From the NCBI GenBank assembly GCA_902587515.1, contig CACILM010000004.1:1-52500 (forward strand): DNA of 52,500 nucleotides. The letters are read 5' to 3'. The position numbers and the translations under genes were made by a program. The DNA is from an uncultured Pelagibacteraceae bacterium. Its GTDB lineage: Bacteria > Pseudomonadota > Alphaproteobacteria > Pelagibacterales > Pelagibacteraceae. Positions 25,413 to 33,935 of the stretch are shown in pieces. Under the pieces are notes generated by a model. That model made no database searches. It saw only the letters and a program-made list of their open reading frames with translations, and had not been told where the DNA came from. Positions within the stretch are counted from its first letter, which is position 1, and each line of letters starts with the position of its first letter.

Positions 25413-26582
25413 TTATGTTTTATAAACATTGAAAGGAATATACTTTTCACCTCTTAATATTCTTCCTATCATAGCAGCCACTCGGTGTCTTCCACTTAGA
25501 AAACCATGCTCATTAATCGGTAAAGGATTGTCATTCAAATAATTTGATATTTCAGTTTCATTCATTTCATCTAATTTCTTATAATAGTTTTTGGTATAAA
25601 TATTTGGCTTTAATTTCTTTTTTATATAATCATTTACTTTTTGATATCCAACTACATTTTTTTTGAAACCATAGATAATTGCATAAATGAAAAAATTATT
25701 ACCTGTTTTCCAAAAACGTTGATTTAAATATATCGGCTCATCAAACGTGCTGTTCATTTTCGTTTCAATAATTTTTTTAGCAATTTTATTAATTTTTTTT
25801 CTTCGCAAAAATTTAATTATGTGTTTAATGCTCATCGATTTATTATCTTTCATAATTAAACTGTAGTGTTTTTTTCTAAAAAACCAATTGTATTCTGAGG
25901 GATCAAAAAGTAGTTTTTCAAAACTTGAAAATGAAATTTTATATATTTTTTTTTTTTTAAATTTATTAAGACCTGACTTGATAAAATTTACAAAATTCAA
26001 ACTATATAAGACGAAAATTTTTGAATAAAGTTCATATCGAGTATACTTTTTTCCAAAAAAAAGTATGTAAAATAAAGCTATAGATGAGTTTTTAACACGC
26101 GAAATAAAGCTTTTATTAAATTGAGAAAAAGGAGATAAAATTATTTGTATATTGCTAGGTAAAAATATTTTTTTAAATATAACTTTATAGTTAAGCGGTA
26201 TTTTAAAAACATTATTCATAATTTTAATTTTTTTTATTTTCTTGAAATATGAGGTTTCAAGTTTTAAACCATTAAAGATGAATAATTTCTGATTAAAATT
26301 AATCAAATAAACATTTAACAAAAAATTATCATAATAAAGCTCTAAATGATGAGTTTTTATAACTACTTTAAAATTTTTTTTTAATTCTCTTATTAGTTTT
26401 TTTTTTTTTAATAATTCAATGTTTACTACAACATCATCATAACTATCATGAGATAATAAAGATACTGTTTCTGCGCATACTAGTGTTCTATTAAATAATA
26501 AAAAAGATAAATTATATTTATCGAGTATTTTTTTAAATTTTCTAAAGTAAGAAACTTTTTTTTTTACGTTTTGTAAATACAA
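25413..26582 (-). CDS. LicD-like nucleotidyltransferase-fold protein with C-terminal GRHR motif
   Basis: This 389-aa protein seems to join two parts. The N terminus resembles LicD/fukutin-type nucleotidyltransferase-fold proteins: FLLFNRTLVCAETVSLL, then HDSYDDVVVN with a D-D pair (about residues 48-50), then a strand holding H-x-E. The C terminus (about 335-389) has a ParB/Srx-like ending, NEHGFLSGRHRVAAMIGR. LicD proteins transfer phosphocholine from CDP-choline to surface glycans. Next to a CDP-alcohol transferase-like protein and downstream phosphonate genes, transfer of a phospho- or phosphono-alcohol is plausible. Two 13-base A runs lie in the gene (26397-26409 and 25946-25958). The assignment is tentative. 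Confidence 0.5.
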   Translation of the reverse strand: MYLQNVKKKVSYFRKFKKILDKYNLSFLLFNRTLVCAETVSLLSHDSYDDVVVNIELLKKKKLIRELKKNFKVVIKTHHLELYYDNFLLNVYLINFNQKLFIFNGLKLETSYFKKIKKIKIMNNVFKIPLNYKVIFKKIFLPSNIQIILSPFSQFNKSFISRVKNSSIALFYILFFGKKYTRYELYSKIFVLYSLNFVNFIKSGLNKFKKKKIYKISFSSFEKLLFDPSEYNWFFRKKHYSLIMKDNKSMSIKHIIKFLRRKKINKIAKKIIETKMNSTFDEPIYLNQRFWKTGNNFFIYAIIYGFKKNVVGYQKVNDYIKKKLKPNIYTKNYYKKLDEMNETEISNYLNDNPLPINEHGFLSGRHRVAAMIGRILRGEKYIPFNVYKT

Positions 26583-26586
26583 ATTA

Positions 26587-27420
26587 TTATTTTGTTATGG
26601 TTAGGTAAATTGATTTTAAAAATGTCAAAAAGTAAGTAAAAGACCAAATCAGAGGAAAGATAAAAAAAATATTTAAATCTGTATAATTTTTCTCTATGAT
26701 TAATAAAATTAATAAAAAATCTGTGTACCTTGAACCTCCATCAAAATGAAAAAATTTTAATATTGATATTAAAAAATTAGTTTTATTTTTTTTTATAAGT
26801 TTATTGCTTTTAGATAATTTTTTTCCAGAGACATGGGTTCCTAAATTTTTATTAAAGTAAGATTTTTTAAACTTTGATAAATGCAATCTTAAATCTGAAA
26901 ATGAAAAAAATAAAACAACAAAAAATAATGAATAAAAGATATCCAGATCGCCTAAGGGATTATTTCTTATACCATATAAATAAAATCCAGACATTATAAC
27001 TATTGTACCCATATTTCCTGCCCATCCGTCTAATTCATGTCCTGTAAAGGATATTTTTTTTTGAAAAAAAGCTAGCTGGCCATCAACATAATCAGGAATA
27101 AGTTTTAAAAATAAAATAATTATTCCTAAATAGAATAAAAAATTGTCAAACAAAGATAATAAAATAACTCCAGTAAGTGTCCAGAATACTCCTACAATTG
27201 TGATAAAATTTGCAGATAATTTAGTTTTTAATAATAGATAAATTAATATGCATGACAATTCAATATTCAAGATAGTTTTAATTTTTGAATAAGGATTTAT
27301 TTCAAATGATAATAATTTTTTTGACAAAGTTTTTTCGTTAAAAACTTCCCTAAAAATCTTATCATTTCTTTGATAAGTTTTTGTTCTTATATAATTTAAG
27401 TTGCTTAATTTTTTATCCAT
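26587..27420 (-). CDS. CDP-alcohol phosphatidyltransferase-like membrane protein
   Basis: This 277-aa integral membrane protein has about six hydrophobic helices. The family motif D-x2-DG-x2-A-R-x8-G-x3-D-x3-D is recognisable at about residues 110-135 as DYVDGQLAF...GHELDGWAGN. The Arg is Phe and the fourth Asp, the catalytic base in studied members, is Gly. Enzymes of this family transfer a phosphoalcohol from a CDP-alcohol. Here it could use CDP- or CMP-linked head groups made by cytidylyltransferases in the window, but the motif changes leave activity uncertain. It overlaps the ABC exporter by eight bases. Confidence 0.75.
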   Translation of the reverse strand: MDKKLSNLNYIRTKTYQRNDKIFREVFNEKTLSKKLLSFEINPYSKIKTILNIELSCILIYLLLKTKLSANFITIVGVFWTLTGVILLSLFDNFLFYLGIIILFLKLIPDYVDGQLAFFQKKISFTGHELDGWAGNMGTIVIMSGFYLYGIRNNPLGDLDIFYSLFFVVLFFSFSDLRLHLSKFKKSYFNKNLGTHVSGKKLSKSNKLIKKNKTNFLISILKFFHFDGGSRYTDFLLILLIIEKNYTDLNIFFIFPLIWSFTYFLTFLKSIYLTITK

Positions 27421-29158
27421 TTGATATTTCTTTAAAATTATAAATTTTTTTATCTTTTATTTCATAGATTTTGTCACAAATTTTTAATGTACTGGCTCTA
27501 TGAGAAATAATGATTATTGTCTTTCCACTTTTTATGTCTTGTATAGTATCAATTAATTTTTTTTCTGTATCTAAATCTAAAGAACTAGTTGCTTCATCTA
27601 AAATAATTATATCAGGATTTTTATAAAGAGCTCTTGCGATACCGATTCTCTGTTTTTGTCCTCCAGAGAGGTTGATCCCTCTTTCTCCAATTATTGTATT
27701 TATTCCTTTTTCTAATTTATCTTCTACAAAACCATCTAATTGGGAAAACTTAAGAGCTAATCTTACTTTCTCATCGTCAATCAAATTATCTGTGATACCT
27801 AACGCAACATTTTTTTTAAGAGTATCGTCTAATAAATAGATATTTTGCGGAACATAACCTATTAAATTTCTCCAGGAACTTGTCGTTTGGGATAAATCGT
27901 TATCGTCAATGAATATTTTTCCTTTATTTGGGATATATAGTCCAATTAATAGATCAATTAGTGTGCTTTTTCCTACTCCACTTTTACCGATTATTCCTAC
28001 AACTGAATTTTTTTTAATTTCAAGATTAATATCCTCTAAAATATTTTCTGAATTATAGGCAAATGTTAAATCTTTTATTGTTATTCGTTGTTTAAAAAAA
28101 CTTGTTTTTTTTGAGCTGTTATCGTTTTTTTCTAGCAAATTGAAGTATTTTTCTTTGTTAATAGATAATTTTTCTTTATACAGAACATCGATTGAAGTAA
28201 TCCCATATCTTAAAGTTTGGAAACCCACATTTATTCTATTAAAAGATGGAATTAATCTAAAAGCCGCAGCTGAAAAAACACCAATAATAACTAAAATTTC
28301 AGTATTTTTAACTCCAGATAAGTAAGATGTAATAATTATAAATATGAAAAATAAAACAGCAAAAAATTCCAGAAATATTCTAGGGAGTTGCGATATCATA
28401 TTAAAGTATTTATCGAGCGATGCATACCTTTGGTTATGGTCGTCATAATATTTTAAAAAATTTTCCTCGTTACCTAAAATTTTTATCTCTTTAATACCTC
28501 CAATACCTTGTTGAATGTGTTGGATTTTCATTTTACCGTGAAATTGTCTTTCCTTGGACCAGCTAACAATTTTATTTTTTGTAATTTTAATAATTAGGAA
28601 AGAAATTATCATGCAAAAAAAAAGTAAAATAAATGTAATTTTTGGATTAAAGAAAAATAAGAAAAAACTTATAAAAATAACAATTAAAATTTCTAAGAAT
28701 AAAGTTAGACCTTGGTAAATAATATTATATGTAAACCTATGTACTTCCTCAGTTAAATTTCTGATCAATTCCGAAGAATTTACTTTTGTAAAAAACTTGT
28801 ATGGTCTAATTAGATAGGACTGGTATAGTTTTTTTGATAATGTAGCTTCTAATCTTGCTACATATGAAAATTGCAACCAAGAAAAAAAAGTAAGAGAAAT
28901 AGCTTTTATAAAATAAGTTAAAGCAATTACCGATACCATTAATAAGATAATTTCAGACTCTGAATATTCGGTCAAAAAATTCAAATGATATTTAATAAAA
29001 TTTTTAATAAAATTTTCATCAAGAATAGTTGTTATTAATGGAATTAATAAACTTATACTTAATATCTCTAGTAAAGATACAATAGTTATAACCATAAAAA
29101 AAAATAAAACTATTTTTTTTAATCTACTATCTAATATAAGGTCTATTTTTTTAAGCAT
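27413..29158 (-). CDS. ABC exporter, fused membrane and ATPase domains (PglK/MsbA-like)
   Basis: This 581-aa half-transporter has five to six membrane helices in residues 1-300 and an ATP-binding cassette at about 345-575: Walker A GKSGVGKST, Q-loop VPQN, signature LSGGQ, Walker B IIILDEAT and the switch His in ISHRAST. In glycan clusters such proteins flip lipid-linked oligosaccharides (PglK) or lipid A-type lipids across the inner membrane as homodimers. No wzx/wzy genes are visible here, so this is the best candidate flippase for the glycan. A GC-rich island (29174-29186) precedes it. Confidence 0.92.
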   Translation of the reverse strand: MLKKIDLILDSRLKKIVLFFFMVITIVSLLEILSISLLIPLITTILDENFIKNFIKYHLNFLTEYSESEIILLMVSVIALTYFIKAISLTFFSWLQFSYVARLEATLSKKLYQSYLIRPYKFFTKVNSSELIRNLTEEVHRFTYNIIYQGLTLFLEILIVIFISFFLFFFNPKITFILLFFCMIISFLIIKITKNKIVSWSKERQFHGKMKIQHIQQGIGGIKEIKILGNEENFLKYYDDHNQRYASLDKYFNMISQLPRIFLEFFAVLFFIFIIITSYLSGVKNTEILVIIGVFSAAAFRLIPSFNRINVGFQTLRYGITSIDVLYKEKLSINKEKYFNLLEKNDNSSKKTSFFKQRITIKDLTFAYNSENILEDINLEIKKNSVVGIIGKSGVGKSTLIDLLIGLYIPNKGKIFIDDNDLSQTTSSWRNLIGYVPQNIYLLDDTLKKNVALGITDNLIDDEKVRLALKFSQLDGFVEDKLEKGINTIIGERGINLSGGQKQRIGIARALYKNPDIIILDEATSSLDLDTEKKLIDTIQDIKSGKTIIIISHRASTLKICDKIYEIKDKKIYNFKEISNG

Positions 29159-29173
29159 TATATTTTATTTTTA

Positions 29174-29186
29174 GACAACGCTCCGC
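29174..29186 (-). promoter_or_regulatory. GC-rich island resembling an ops element (tentative)
   Basis: The leftward strand reads GCGGAGCGTTGTC in the 77-bp gap between the NusG-like gene and the ABC exporter. The surroundings are almost pure A/T. It resembles the RfaH ops core GCGGTAGCGTG with one base missing. Location just after a NusG paralogue gene is suggestive, but the match is imperfect. Confidence 0.3.
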
Positions 29187-29235
29187 ATTTTGCAAAAGTT
29201 AATTTTACAAATAATCATAATATTTTTAAAAAAGT

Positions 29236-29733
29236 CTAAATAGGTTTAAAACTTATATTTTTACTTTTTAAAGTTGTTTTAATGTTACCTATTAGAATAT
29301 CAAACCTAGTTTTCTCAAAATTTACAAGACTAAAAACTAAATCTGTAAATGGACCGGAAATAAATTTATATTTTTTATTTATCACTAAATCGAAAAATTT
29401 AGATGATAAATACCCATCCTCATTTTCAAATTTTTTACATTTTTCTATAAAGGAATATATCTCGTCTTGGGAAGATTTGTGCCCCCTGATAAAATACTTA
29501 AGACCTCTTGTATATTTAAGTGACTCAACAAATTTTTCATCTTCAAATTTTTCGTGATAGCAAAAAATGTAATTGCCTAACAAATTTACATCATAATTTT
29601 TTATTTTTTTGCAAATTTTCTTCTGAATTTGGATCTTAGGTAAATAAAATTTAAAATTATCCCCTAATTTAGAAATAAAATCTTTTTTTAATAGATTGAT
29701 ATTTTTTTTATCAAATTTTAAAATTGTCCACAT
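29236..29733 (-). CDS. NusG-family transcription antiterminator (RfaH/LoaP-like)
   Basis: This 165-aa protein follows the NusG plan. An NGN domain spans residues 1-100 (MWTILKFDKKN, LPKIQIQKK, LLGNYIFCYHE, RGLKYFIRGH), and a C-terminal KOW-type domain begins KFISGPFTDLVFSLVNFEKTR. It is far from NusG housekeeping genes and lies second to third in a polysaccharide operon, as specialised paralogues (RfaH, UpxY, LoaP) do. It probably binds RNA polymerase to prevent early termination in the roughly 15-kb leftward operon. The sequence is divergent, with Lys/Phe-rich insertions. Confidence 0.78.
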   Translation of the reverse strand: MWTILKFDKKNINLLKKDFISKLGDNFKFYLPKIQIQKKICKKIKNYDVNLLGNYIFCYHEKFEDEKFVESLKYTRGLKYFIRGHKSSQDEIYSFIEKCKKFENEDGYLSSKFFDLVINKKYKFISGPFTDLVFSLVNFEKTRFDILIGNIKTTLKSKNISFKPI

Positions 29734-29757
29734 CGGTTAGATAAGTTCCATCATTCA

Positions 29758-30768
29758 TTAAAAACGAATTAAATTTATATTCTGCTCAATAGTTTTTTTA
29801 ATTTGTGGAATAGTTAAGAATTTTTTATTTGTTCCTGAGGAATACTCAAAGTTTTCTTTTACTTTTTTATTATTTGAATAATTATTTATAAACTTTCCGC
29901 TATTATTCACCATAATTGTGGGAGCGATTATGTAATAGTCTTTAAATTCAACTGTGTTAATTGCTTCATCTTTTACACATAACAATTCATGAATTTTTTC
30001 ACCTGGCCTAATACCTATTTTTTTAATTTTAATTTTAGCATCTATTGCTTTTATGAGGTCTAATATTTTTATAGATGGAATTTTTGGTATAAATATCTCT
30101 CCGCCTTTCATCCTATCAAATGATTTAAAAACAAATTTTACACCTTCATCTAAAGATATCCAAAATCTAGTCATTCTTTGATCCGTAATAGGCAAAAAAC
30201 TTTTTTTATTTTTTATCATCTTTAAGAATAATGGTAGCACTGAACCTCGTGAACCAATTACATTTCCATATCTAACTAAAGAAAATCTAGTTATTCCGTT
30301 TCCTACTAAATTATTTGCACCAATAAAAAGTTTATCTGAAGCTAGTTTTGTAGCTCCGTAAAGATTTATAGGGTTTGCTGCTTTATCAGTTGATAATGCA
30401 ATTACTTTTTTAACGGAACAATAAATAGATGCGTTAATTACATTTTCTGCTCCTATAATATTTGTTTTAATACATTCTTGGGGATTGTATTCTGCGGCTG
30501 GAACATGCTTCATTGCTGCAGCATGCACAACATAATCAACGTCTTTCATAGCCATATTCAATCTTTGTTGATCTCTAACATCTCCAATAAAAAATCGTAG
30601 CACCGAAGATTGTTTTAAAAATTCTTGGGACATTTCAAATTGTTTTTGCTCATCCCTTGAAAAAATGATTACTTTTTTTGGTTTATAAATTTTGCAAATA
30701 ACAGAGGTGAAATGTCTTCCAAAAGATCCTGTTCCACCTGTTATTAAAATTGATTTATTGTTAAACAT
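29758..30768 (-). CDS. pseB: UDP-GlcNAc 4,6-dehydratase (PseB/FlaA1-like)
   Basis: This 336-aa short-form SDR sugar dehydratase has an NADP-binding ITGGTGSFGRHF motif (about residues 8-19), FSRDEQKQFEMSQEF, DYVVHAAAMKHVPAAEYNP, LSTDKAANPINLYGATKLASDK (K/Y-x3-K catalytic region), RYGNVIGSRGSVLPLF, and ITDQRMTRFWISLDEG. These match inverting UDP-GlcNAc 4,6-dehydratases that start pseudaminic-acid and related pathways. PseG and PseI lie in a separate operon at 35.4-37.5 kb. It starts 12 bp below the MarR regulator. Confidence 0.93.
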   Translation of the reverse strand: MFNNKSILITGGTGSFGRHFTSVICKIYKPKKVIIFSRDEQKQFEMSQEFLKQSSVLRFFIGDVRDQQRLNMAMKDVDYVVHAAAMKHVPAAEYNPQECIKTNIIGAENVINASIYCSVKKVIALSTDKAANPINLYGATKLASDKLFIGANNLVGNGITRFSLVRYGNVIGSRGSVLPLFLKMIKNKKSFLPITDQRMTRFWISLDEGVKFVFKSFDRMKGGEIFIPKIPSIKILDLIKAIDAKIKIKKIGIRPGEKIHELLCVKDEAINTVEFKDYYIIAPTIMVNNSGKFINNYSNNKKVKENFEYSSGTNKKFLTIPQIKKTIEQNINLIRF

Positions 30769-30779
30769 TTTGTTTTAAT

Positions 30780-31094
30780 TTACCTATTTTTATTTTTATC
30801 TTTAAGCTCCTTTTTCAATTCGTCATATTCAGCTATTTTTCTTTTCATAAATCTTATTGTTAATTTAGTTTTTTCTGCAATACCTTTAGGAGTTAATACA
30901 TAGATATAATTTAGTTTTTTTGGATTTTTTTTAAAATTTGAAATTTTTATCAAGCCTTTTGCTTTTAATTCTCTTAAACAATAATTTAATTTCCCTAAGC
31001 TAAATCCTAGGTCTTTTGCCAACTCCCTTTGATTTGAATTTGGGCTTTTTTTTACTTTTCTTAAAACTTCAAAGTAATCATTATTATTTTTCAT
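30780..31094 (-). CDS. MarR-family EPS-associated transcriptional regulator
   Basis: This 104-aa winged-helix protein has a helix-turn-helix at about residues 18-42 (SNQRELAKDLGFSLGKLNYCLRELKAKG) and a wing ending YIYVLTPKGIAEK, then a basic coiled C-terminal helix. The short form and context match the EPS-associated MarR-type regulators found at the head of exopolysaccharide clusters. Its own promoter contains a perfect palindrome exactly between -35 and -10 (31112-31126), and the same palindrome recurs before other clusters, so it is probably an autoregulated local repressor. The predicted transcript would start within a few bases of the ATG. Confidence 0.85.
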   Translation of the reverse strand: MKNNNDYFEVLRKVKKSPNSNQRELAKDLGFSLGKLNYCLRELKAKGLIKISNFKKNPKKLNYIYVLTPKGIAEKTKLTIRFMKRKIAEYDELKKELKDKNKNR

Positions 31095-31103
31095 AATTTG
31101 TAG

Positions 31104-31132
31104 TTATAATGTTCAAATTTTGAACAGTAAAG
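31104..31132 (-). promoter_or_regulatory. Promoter of the MarR/EPS operon with embedded palindromic operator
   Basis: On the leftward strand, TTTACT (31132-31127) and TATAAC (31109-31104) flank a 17-base spacer that consists of GTTCAAAATTTGAAC plus AT. The 15-base palindrome has perfect 7-1-7 symmetry and would block RNA polymerase if bound. The expected start is within about three bases of the regulator's ATG at 31094, giving a leaderless or nearly leaderless messenger. Confidence 0.7.
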
Positions 31133-31174
31133 CTTTTTTTTTAATCCTTTCTCAAATTCCTCAATTTTTGCAAT

Positions 31175-32920
31175 TTATTTACCAATTAATGCATTTTTAT
31201 AAATCTTTAAATAATCATCGTTTGATGAAGCAAATCTATCGCAGAAGATTTTTCTAGCAAATAAAACCTCTTTGTTATTCCACCATTTATCAATGTTATT
31301 ATTAATATTATTTAAGTGTTGAATCAGACTTTTTTTATCATAATGCAATATTCCAACTTTTTTTAATTTGCCAAATATTTTGGTCCATTTGTTTGAAAAT
31401 GGCATTATTTTTTTATCAAGAAATAATATACAAGGCCTTCCTATGCCAATAGCTTCATAAAAACCTGTTGAATTATAATTAAAAATTAATAATTCATAAT
31501 TTTTTTGTATTGAATGGAAGTTATTATTTGGCTCTAATTTTTTAAGTACTATCTTTCTCAGTGATTTTGTCGAATATTTATTTAATTCAGATAATTGTAT
31601 TCCGATTTTATTAGGGATTTCTTGATCAAATAAAAATTTAAAATAAAATTTGTTCATCAAATGTTTTGGTAAAGATAATAAAAATTCACTTTGTTGTCTG
31701 TAGAACATTGAGCTTCTTTCACCCCAAAGGGAGTCTGCTTGAAAAGATGTAAGATATTTTCTTGGATCATGGAATATTAATAATATTTTTCCACTTCTTA
31801 AATATTTTGCTGATCGATTTAATATAGTTGGTGCTGGAACTTTTAGGATTTTTTTACCTTCTCCCCACCCCCAACTTAAAAACTTATTGGAAATTTTAAT
31901 TTCATGCTTGTGAACTGATGATGGAAAATAATCTGTTCCATAAGGAGCCCCTCCATGCTGCATTATAAAAAGTTTTTTATTAAAATGTATTTGAGACGAA
32001 ACCCAAAACTTGAACGCTTCATCTTTAGTAATTGGTGGACATGAAGTTAAAATAAATTTTGGGTTTTTGGGAAAAGATCTTTTATTGGATATAGATTTTA
32101 AGTATTGAAATTTTTCTAAGTAAAGAACTGGAAACATTTTGTTCATCAAATCCTGAATTATTTTTAAAAATTTGTCTTTTTCATATTTATGAAATTTAAA
32201 ATTAAGTTTTCTTTTTTCTGTAATTTTTTCTAACGGTAGAAAATTATGGTGATAATCAGCAAATGAGTGAATTTGTGGTAACTGCCCTAGAGAAAAACAT
32301 AATTTGAATTTATTAATAGATCCATTTATGTAAGAGTTATAAATTATACCATCATCATTTTTAATAAACAATTTAAGAAATTTTGATAAACTTAAGAAAA
32401 TAATTTTTTTTAAAAATACGAAAATATTGATTTTTTTCTTTTTTAATGAATTAAAAGGAAGCTTTTTTGATCTATTAATGTTCTTTTTTAATTTTAATAA
32501 AGAATTTTTTTCAATCATGTAAGTTAAGATTTGTTCATTCCATTCGTCTGACTTATTTTTGTTAGAAAAATCGTCATGGTCATAACAAGAGAAGTTAAAA
32601 TTTATATTTTTGGTAGTTTTAATTTTTATTTTTGGACATTTTTTTTTCAAATTTTCTATTACACACCATTTTTCATATGATGTTTCAATAAATCTTGAAA
32701 GCCAAGGGCCGATTAAAATTCTCCAAGATCTTTTTGACCAATCTAAATTATGTTTCTTATTTAAATATTTTGATAAATATTCTAAAACTTTCTCATAAAT
32801 CTTATCACAATATTTCGAGGCTTTTTTAATTTGATTCGGTTTAGTGAAAGGATACTTAATTAGTTTTTTTTTAAACTTTATGTCTTTATTTATTGACGTT
32901 ATTAAAATTAATTGCTCCAT
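31175..32920 (-). CDS. LIC12162-family transferase-like protein
   Basis: This 581-aa protein looks like the LIC12162 family of large putative transferases found in surface-glycan clusters. The N terminus holds RSWRILIGPWLSRFIETSYEKW; the middle has MQHGGAPYGTDYF and KFLSWGWGEGKK, as in GT-B-like capsule proteins that handle Kdo or other acidic sugars; the C-terminal half has NYNSTGFYEAIGIGRPCILFLD, a nucleotide-sugar-binding-like loop. No membrane helix is clear. It stands alone leftwards, ends 80 bp before the MarR regulator and is divergent from an RmlD-like gene across a shared operator region. The acceptor and donor are unknown. Confidence 0.72.
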   Translation of the reverse strand: MEQLILITSINKDIKFKKKLIKYPFTKPNQIKKASKYCDKIYEKVLEYLSKYLNKKHNLDWSKRSWRILIGPWLSRFIETSYEKWCVIENLKKKCPKIKIKTTKNINFNFSCYDHDDFSNKNKSDEWNEQILTYMIEKNSLLKLKKNINRSKKLPFNSLKKKKINIFVFLKKIIFLSLSKFLKLFIKNDDGIIYNSYINGSINKFKLCFSLGQLPQIHSFADYHHNFLPLEKITEKRKLNFKFHKYEKDKFLKIIQDLMNKMFPVLYLEKFQYLKSISNKRSFPKNPKFILTSCPPITKDEAFKFWVSSQIHFNKKLFIMQHGGAPYGTDYFPSSVHKHEIKISNKFLSWGWGEGKKILKVPAPTILNRSAKYLRSGKILLIFHDPRKYLTSFQADSLWGERSSMFYRQQSEFLLSLPKHLMNKFYFKFLFDQEIPNKIGIQLSELNKYSTKSLRKIVLKKLEPNNNFHSIQKNYELLIFNYNSTGFYEAIGIGRPCILFLDKKIMPFSNKWTKIFGKLKKVGILHYDKKSLIQHLNNINNNIDKWWNNKEVLFARKIFCDRFASSNDDYLKIYKNALIGK

Positions 32921-32943
32921 AAAATCTGAATATATAAGATATT

Positions 32944-32981
32944 GTTCAATATTTGTACAGTATTATGTTCAAAAATTGAAC
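32944..32981. promoter_or_regulatory. Shared divergent promoter with two palindromic operators
   Basis: Two copies of the palindrome, GTTCAATATTTGTAC (32944-32958, one mismatch in the right arm) and GTTCAAAAATTGAAC (32967-32981, perfect 6-3-6), flank a small A/T core. The core reads TATTAT rightwards (32961-32966) and TAATAC leftwards (32965-32960), so both strands have a -10-like hexamer there and each operator occupies the spacer of one promoter. The centre-to-centre distance is 23 bp. It would serve the LIC12162-like gene leftwards and the RmlD-like gene rightwards. Confidence 0.6.
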
Positions 32982-33056
32982 TAAAAGTATTAATTTAGTG
33001 CGTGATATTTTTCTCTTATAGTGATACTTTATCATTTACAAAATAAAATATTTAAA

Positions 33057-33923
33057 TTGAAAAAAATTATTATAACTGGATCTTCAGGTAAGTTAGGAAA
33101 TCATTTAGTCAAATCTTTGTCTAGCGATTTCATAATATTTCACTCTGGTAAAAAAAAAAGGAAATTTGATTTAACAAAAAAGAGAAATGTAGAAGCTTTC
33201 ATTTTAAAGACAAAACCAGACTTTATAATTAATTGTGCCGCTATAACAAACATAGAAACTTGTGAGTTTAATAAAAAATTCACAAAAAAAGTCAATGTTG
33301 GAATAGTAAAAAATTTAATTAGTATTAAGAAAAAATATTGTTTAAAATTTAAACTTATTCAAATTTCAACAGATCAAATGTATGATTCTAAAAATGTTCT
33401 GAAAAACCACGAAAACCAAAAAACTATTGTAAATAACAATTACACTAGACAAAAACTTGAAGCAGAAAAAATAGCGTTAGAATATAAAAGTATAATTTTA
33501 AGGACAAATTTTTTTGGATTTTCAGACATCCAAAATAATAAAACTTTTACTGATTGGCTCTATTCTGAAGCTTTAAAAAATTCTAAATTAACCCTTTTTA
33601 AGGATGTAAAATTCAATCCCTTAAGTTTAATTACATTGTGTAAGATAATAAAAAAAATAATAAAAAGAGATAAGAAAAATATTTTTGGAATATATAATTT
33701 AGGTTGTAGAAATGGATTATCAAAAGCAAAATTTGCTCAAGTGTTCTTATATAAATTTAAAAAATTACGTTATATTAATAAAAATGTTGGTAGTATTTTA
33801 AAAGTAAAAAGATCTAAAAACATGATAATGAATATAAATAAAATTCAAAAAGAATATAATGTAAGATTACCTGAGATAAAAAAAGAAATTCAGAAAGAAA
33901 TTAAAAATTACACATTCTATTGA
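33057..33923 (+). CDS. RmlD-like sugar-nucleotide reductase
   Basis: This SDR-fold protein of about 288 aa resembles dTDP-4-dehydrorhamnose reductase: KKIIITGSSGKLGNHLVKSL (NAD(P) motif, at the start), FIINCAAITNIETCE, LIQISTDQMYD, NNYTRQKLEAEKIAL (Y-x3-K-like, here Y-T-R-Q-K) and ILRTNFFG. I prefer TTG at 33057, just before the Rossmann strand; GTG at 33021 would add 12 residues. No rmlABC set is present, so it may reduce another keto-sugar nucleotide. It is divergent from the LIC12162-like gene and converges on the methyltransferase (12 bp). Confidence 0.8.
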   Translation: MKKIIITGSSGKLGNHLVKSLSSDFIIFHSGKKKRKFDLTKKRNVEAFILKTKPDFIINCAAITNIETCEFNKKFTKKVNVGIVKNLISIKKKYCLKFKLIQISTDQMYDSKNVLKNHENQKTIVNNNYTRQKLEAEKIALEYKSIILRTNFFGFSDIQNNKTFTDWLYSEALKNSKLTLFKDVKFNPLSLITLCKIIKKIIKRDKKNIFGIYNLGCRNGLSKAKFAQVFLYKFKKLRYINKNVGSILKVKRSKNMIMNINKIQKEYNVRLPEIKKEIQKEIKNYTFY

Positions 33924-33935
33924 TTAATTATTTTT

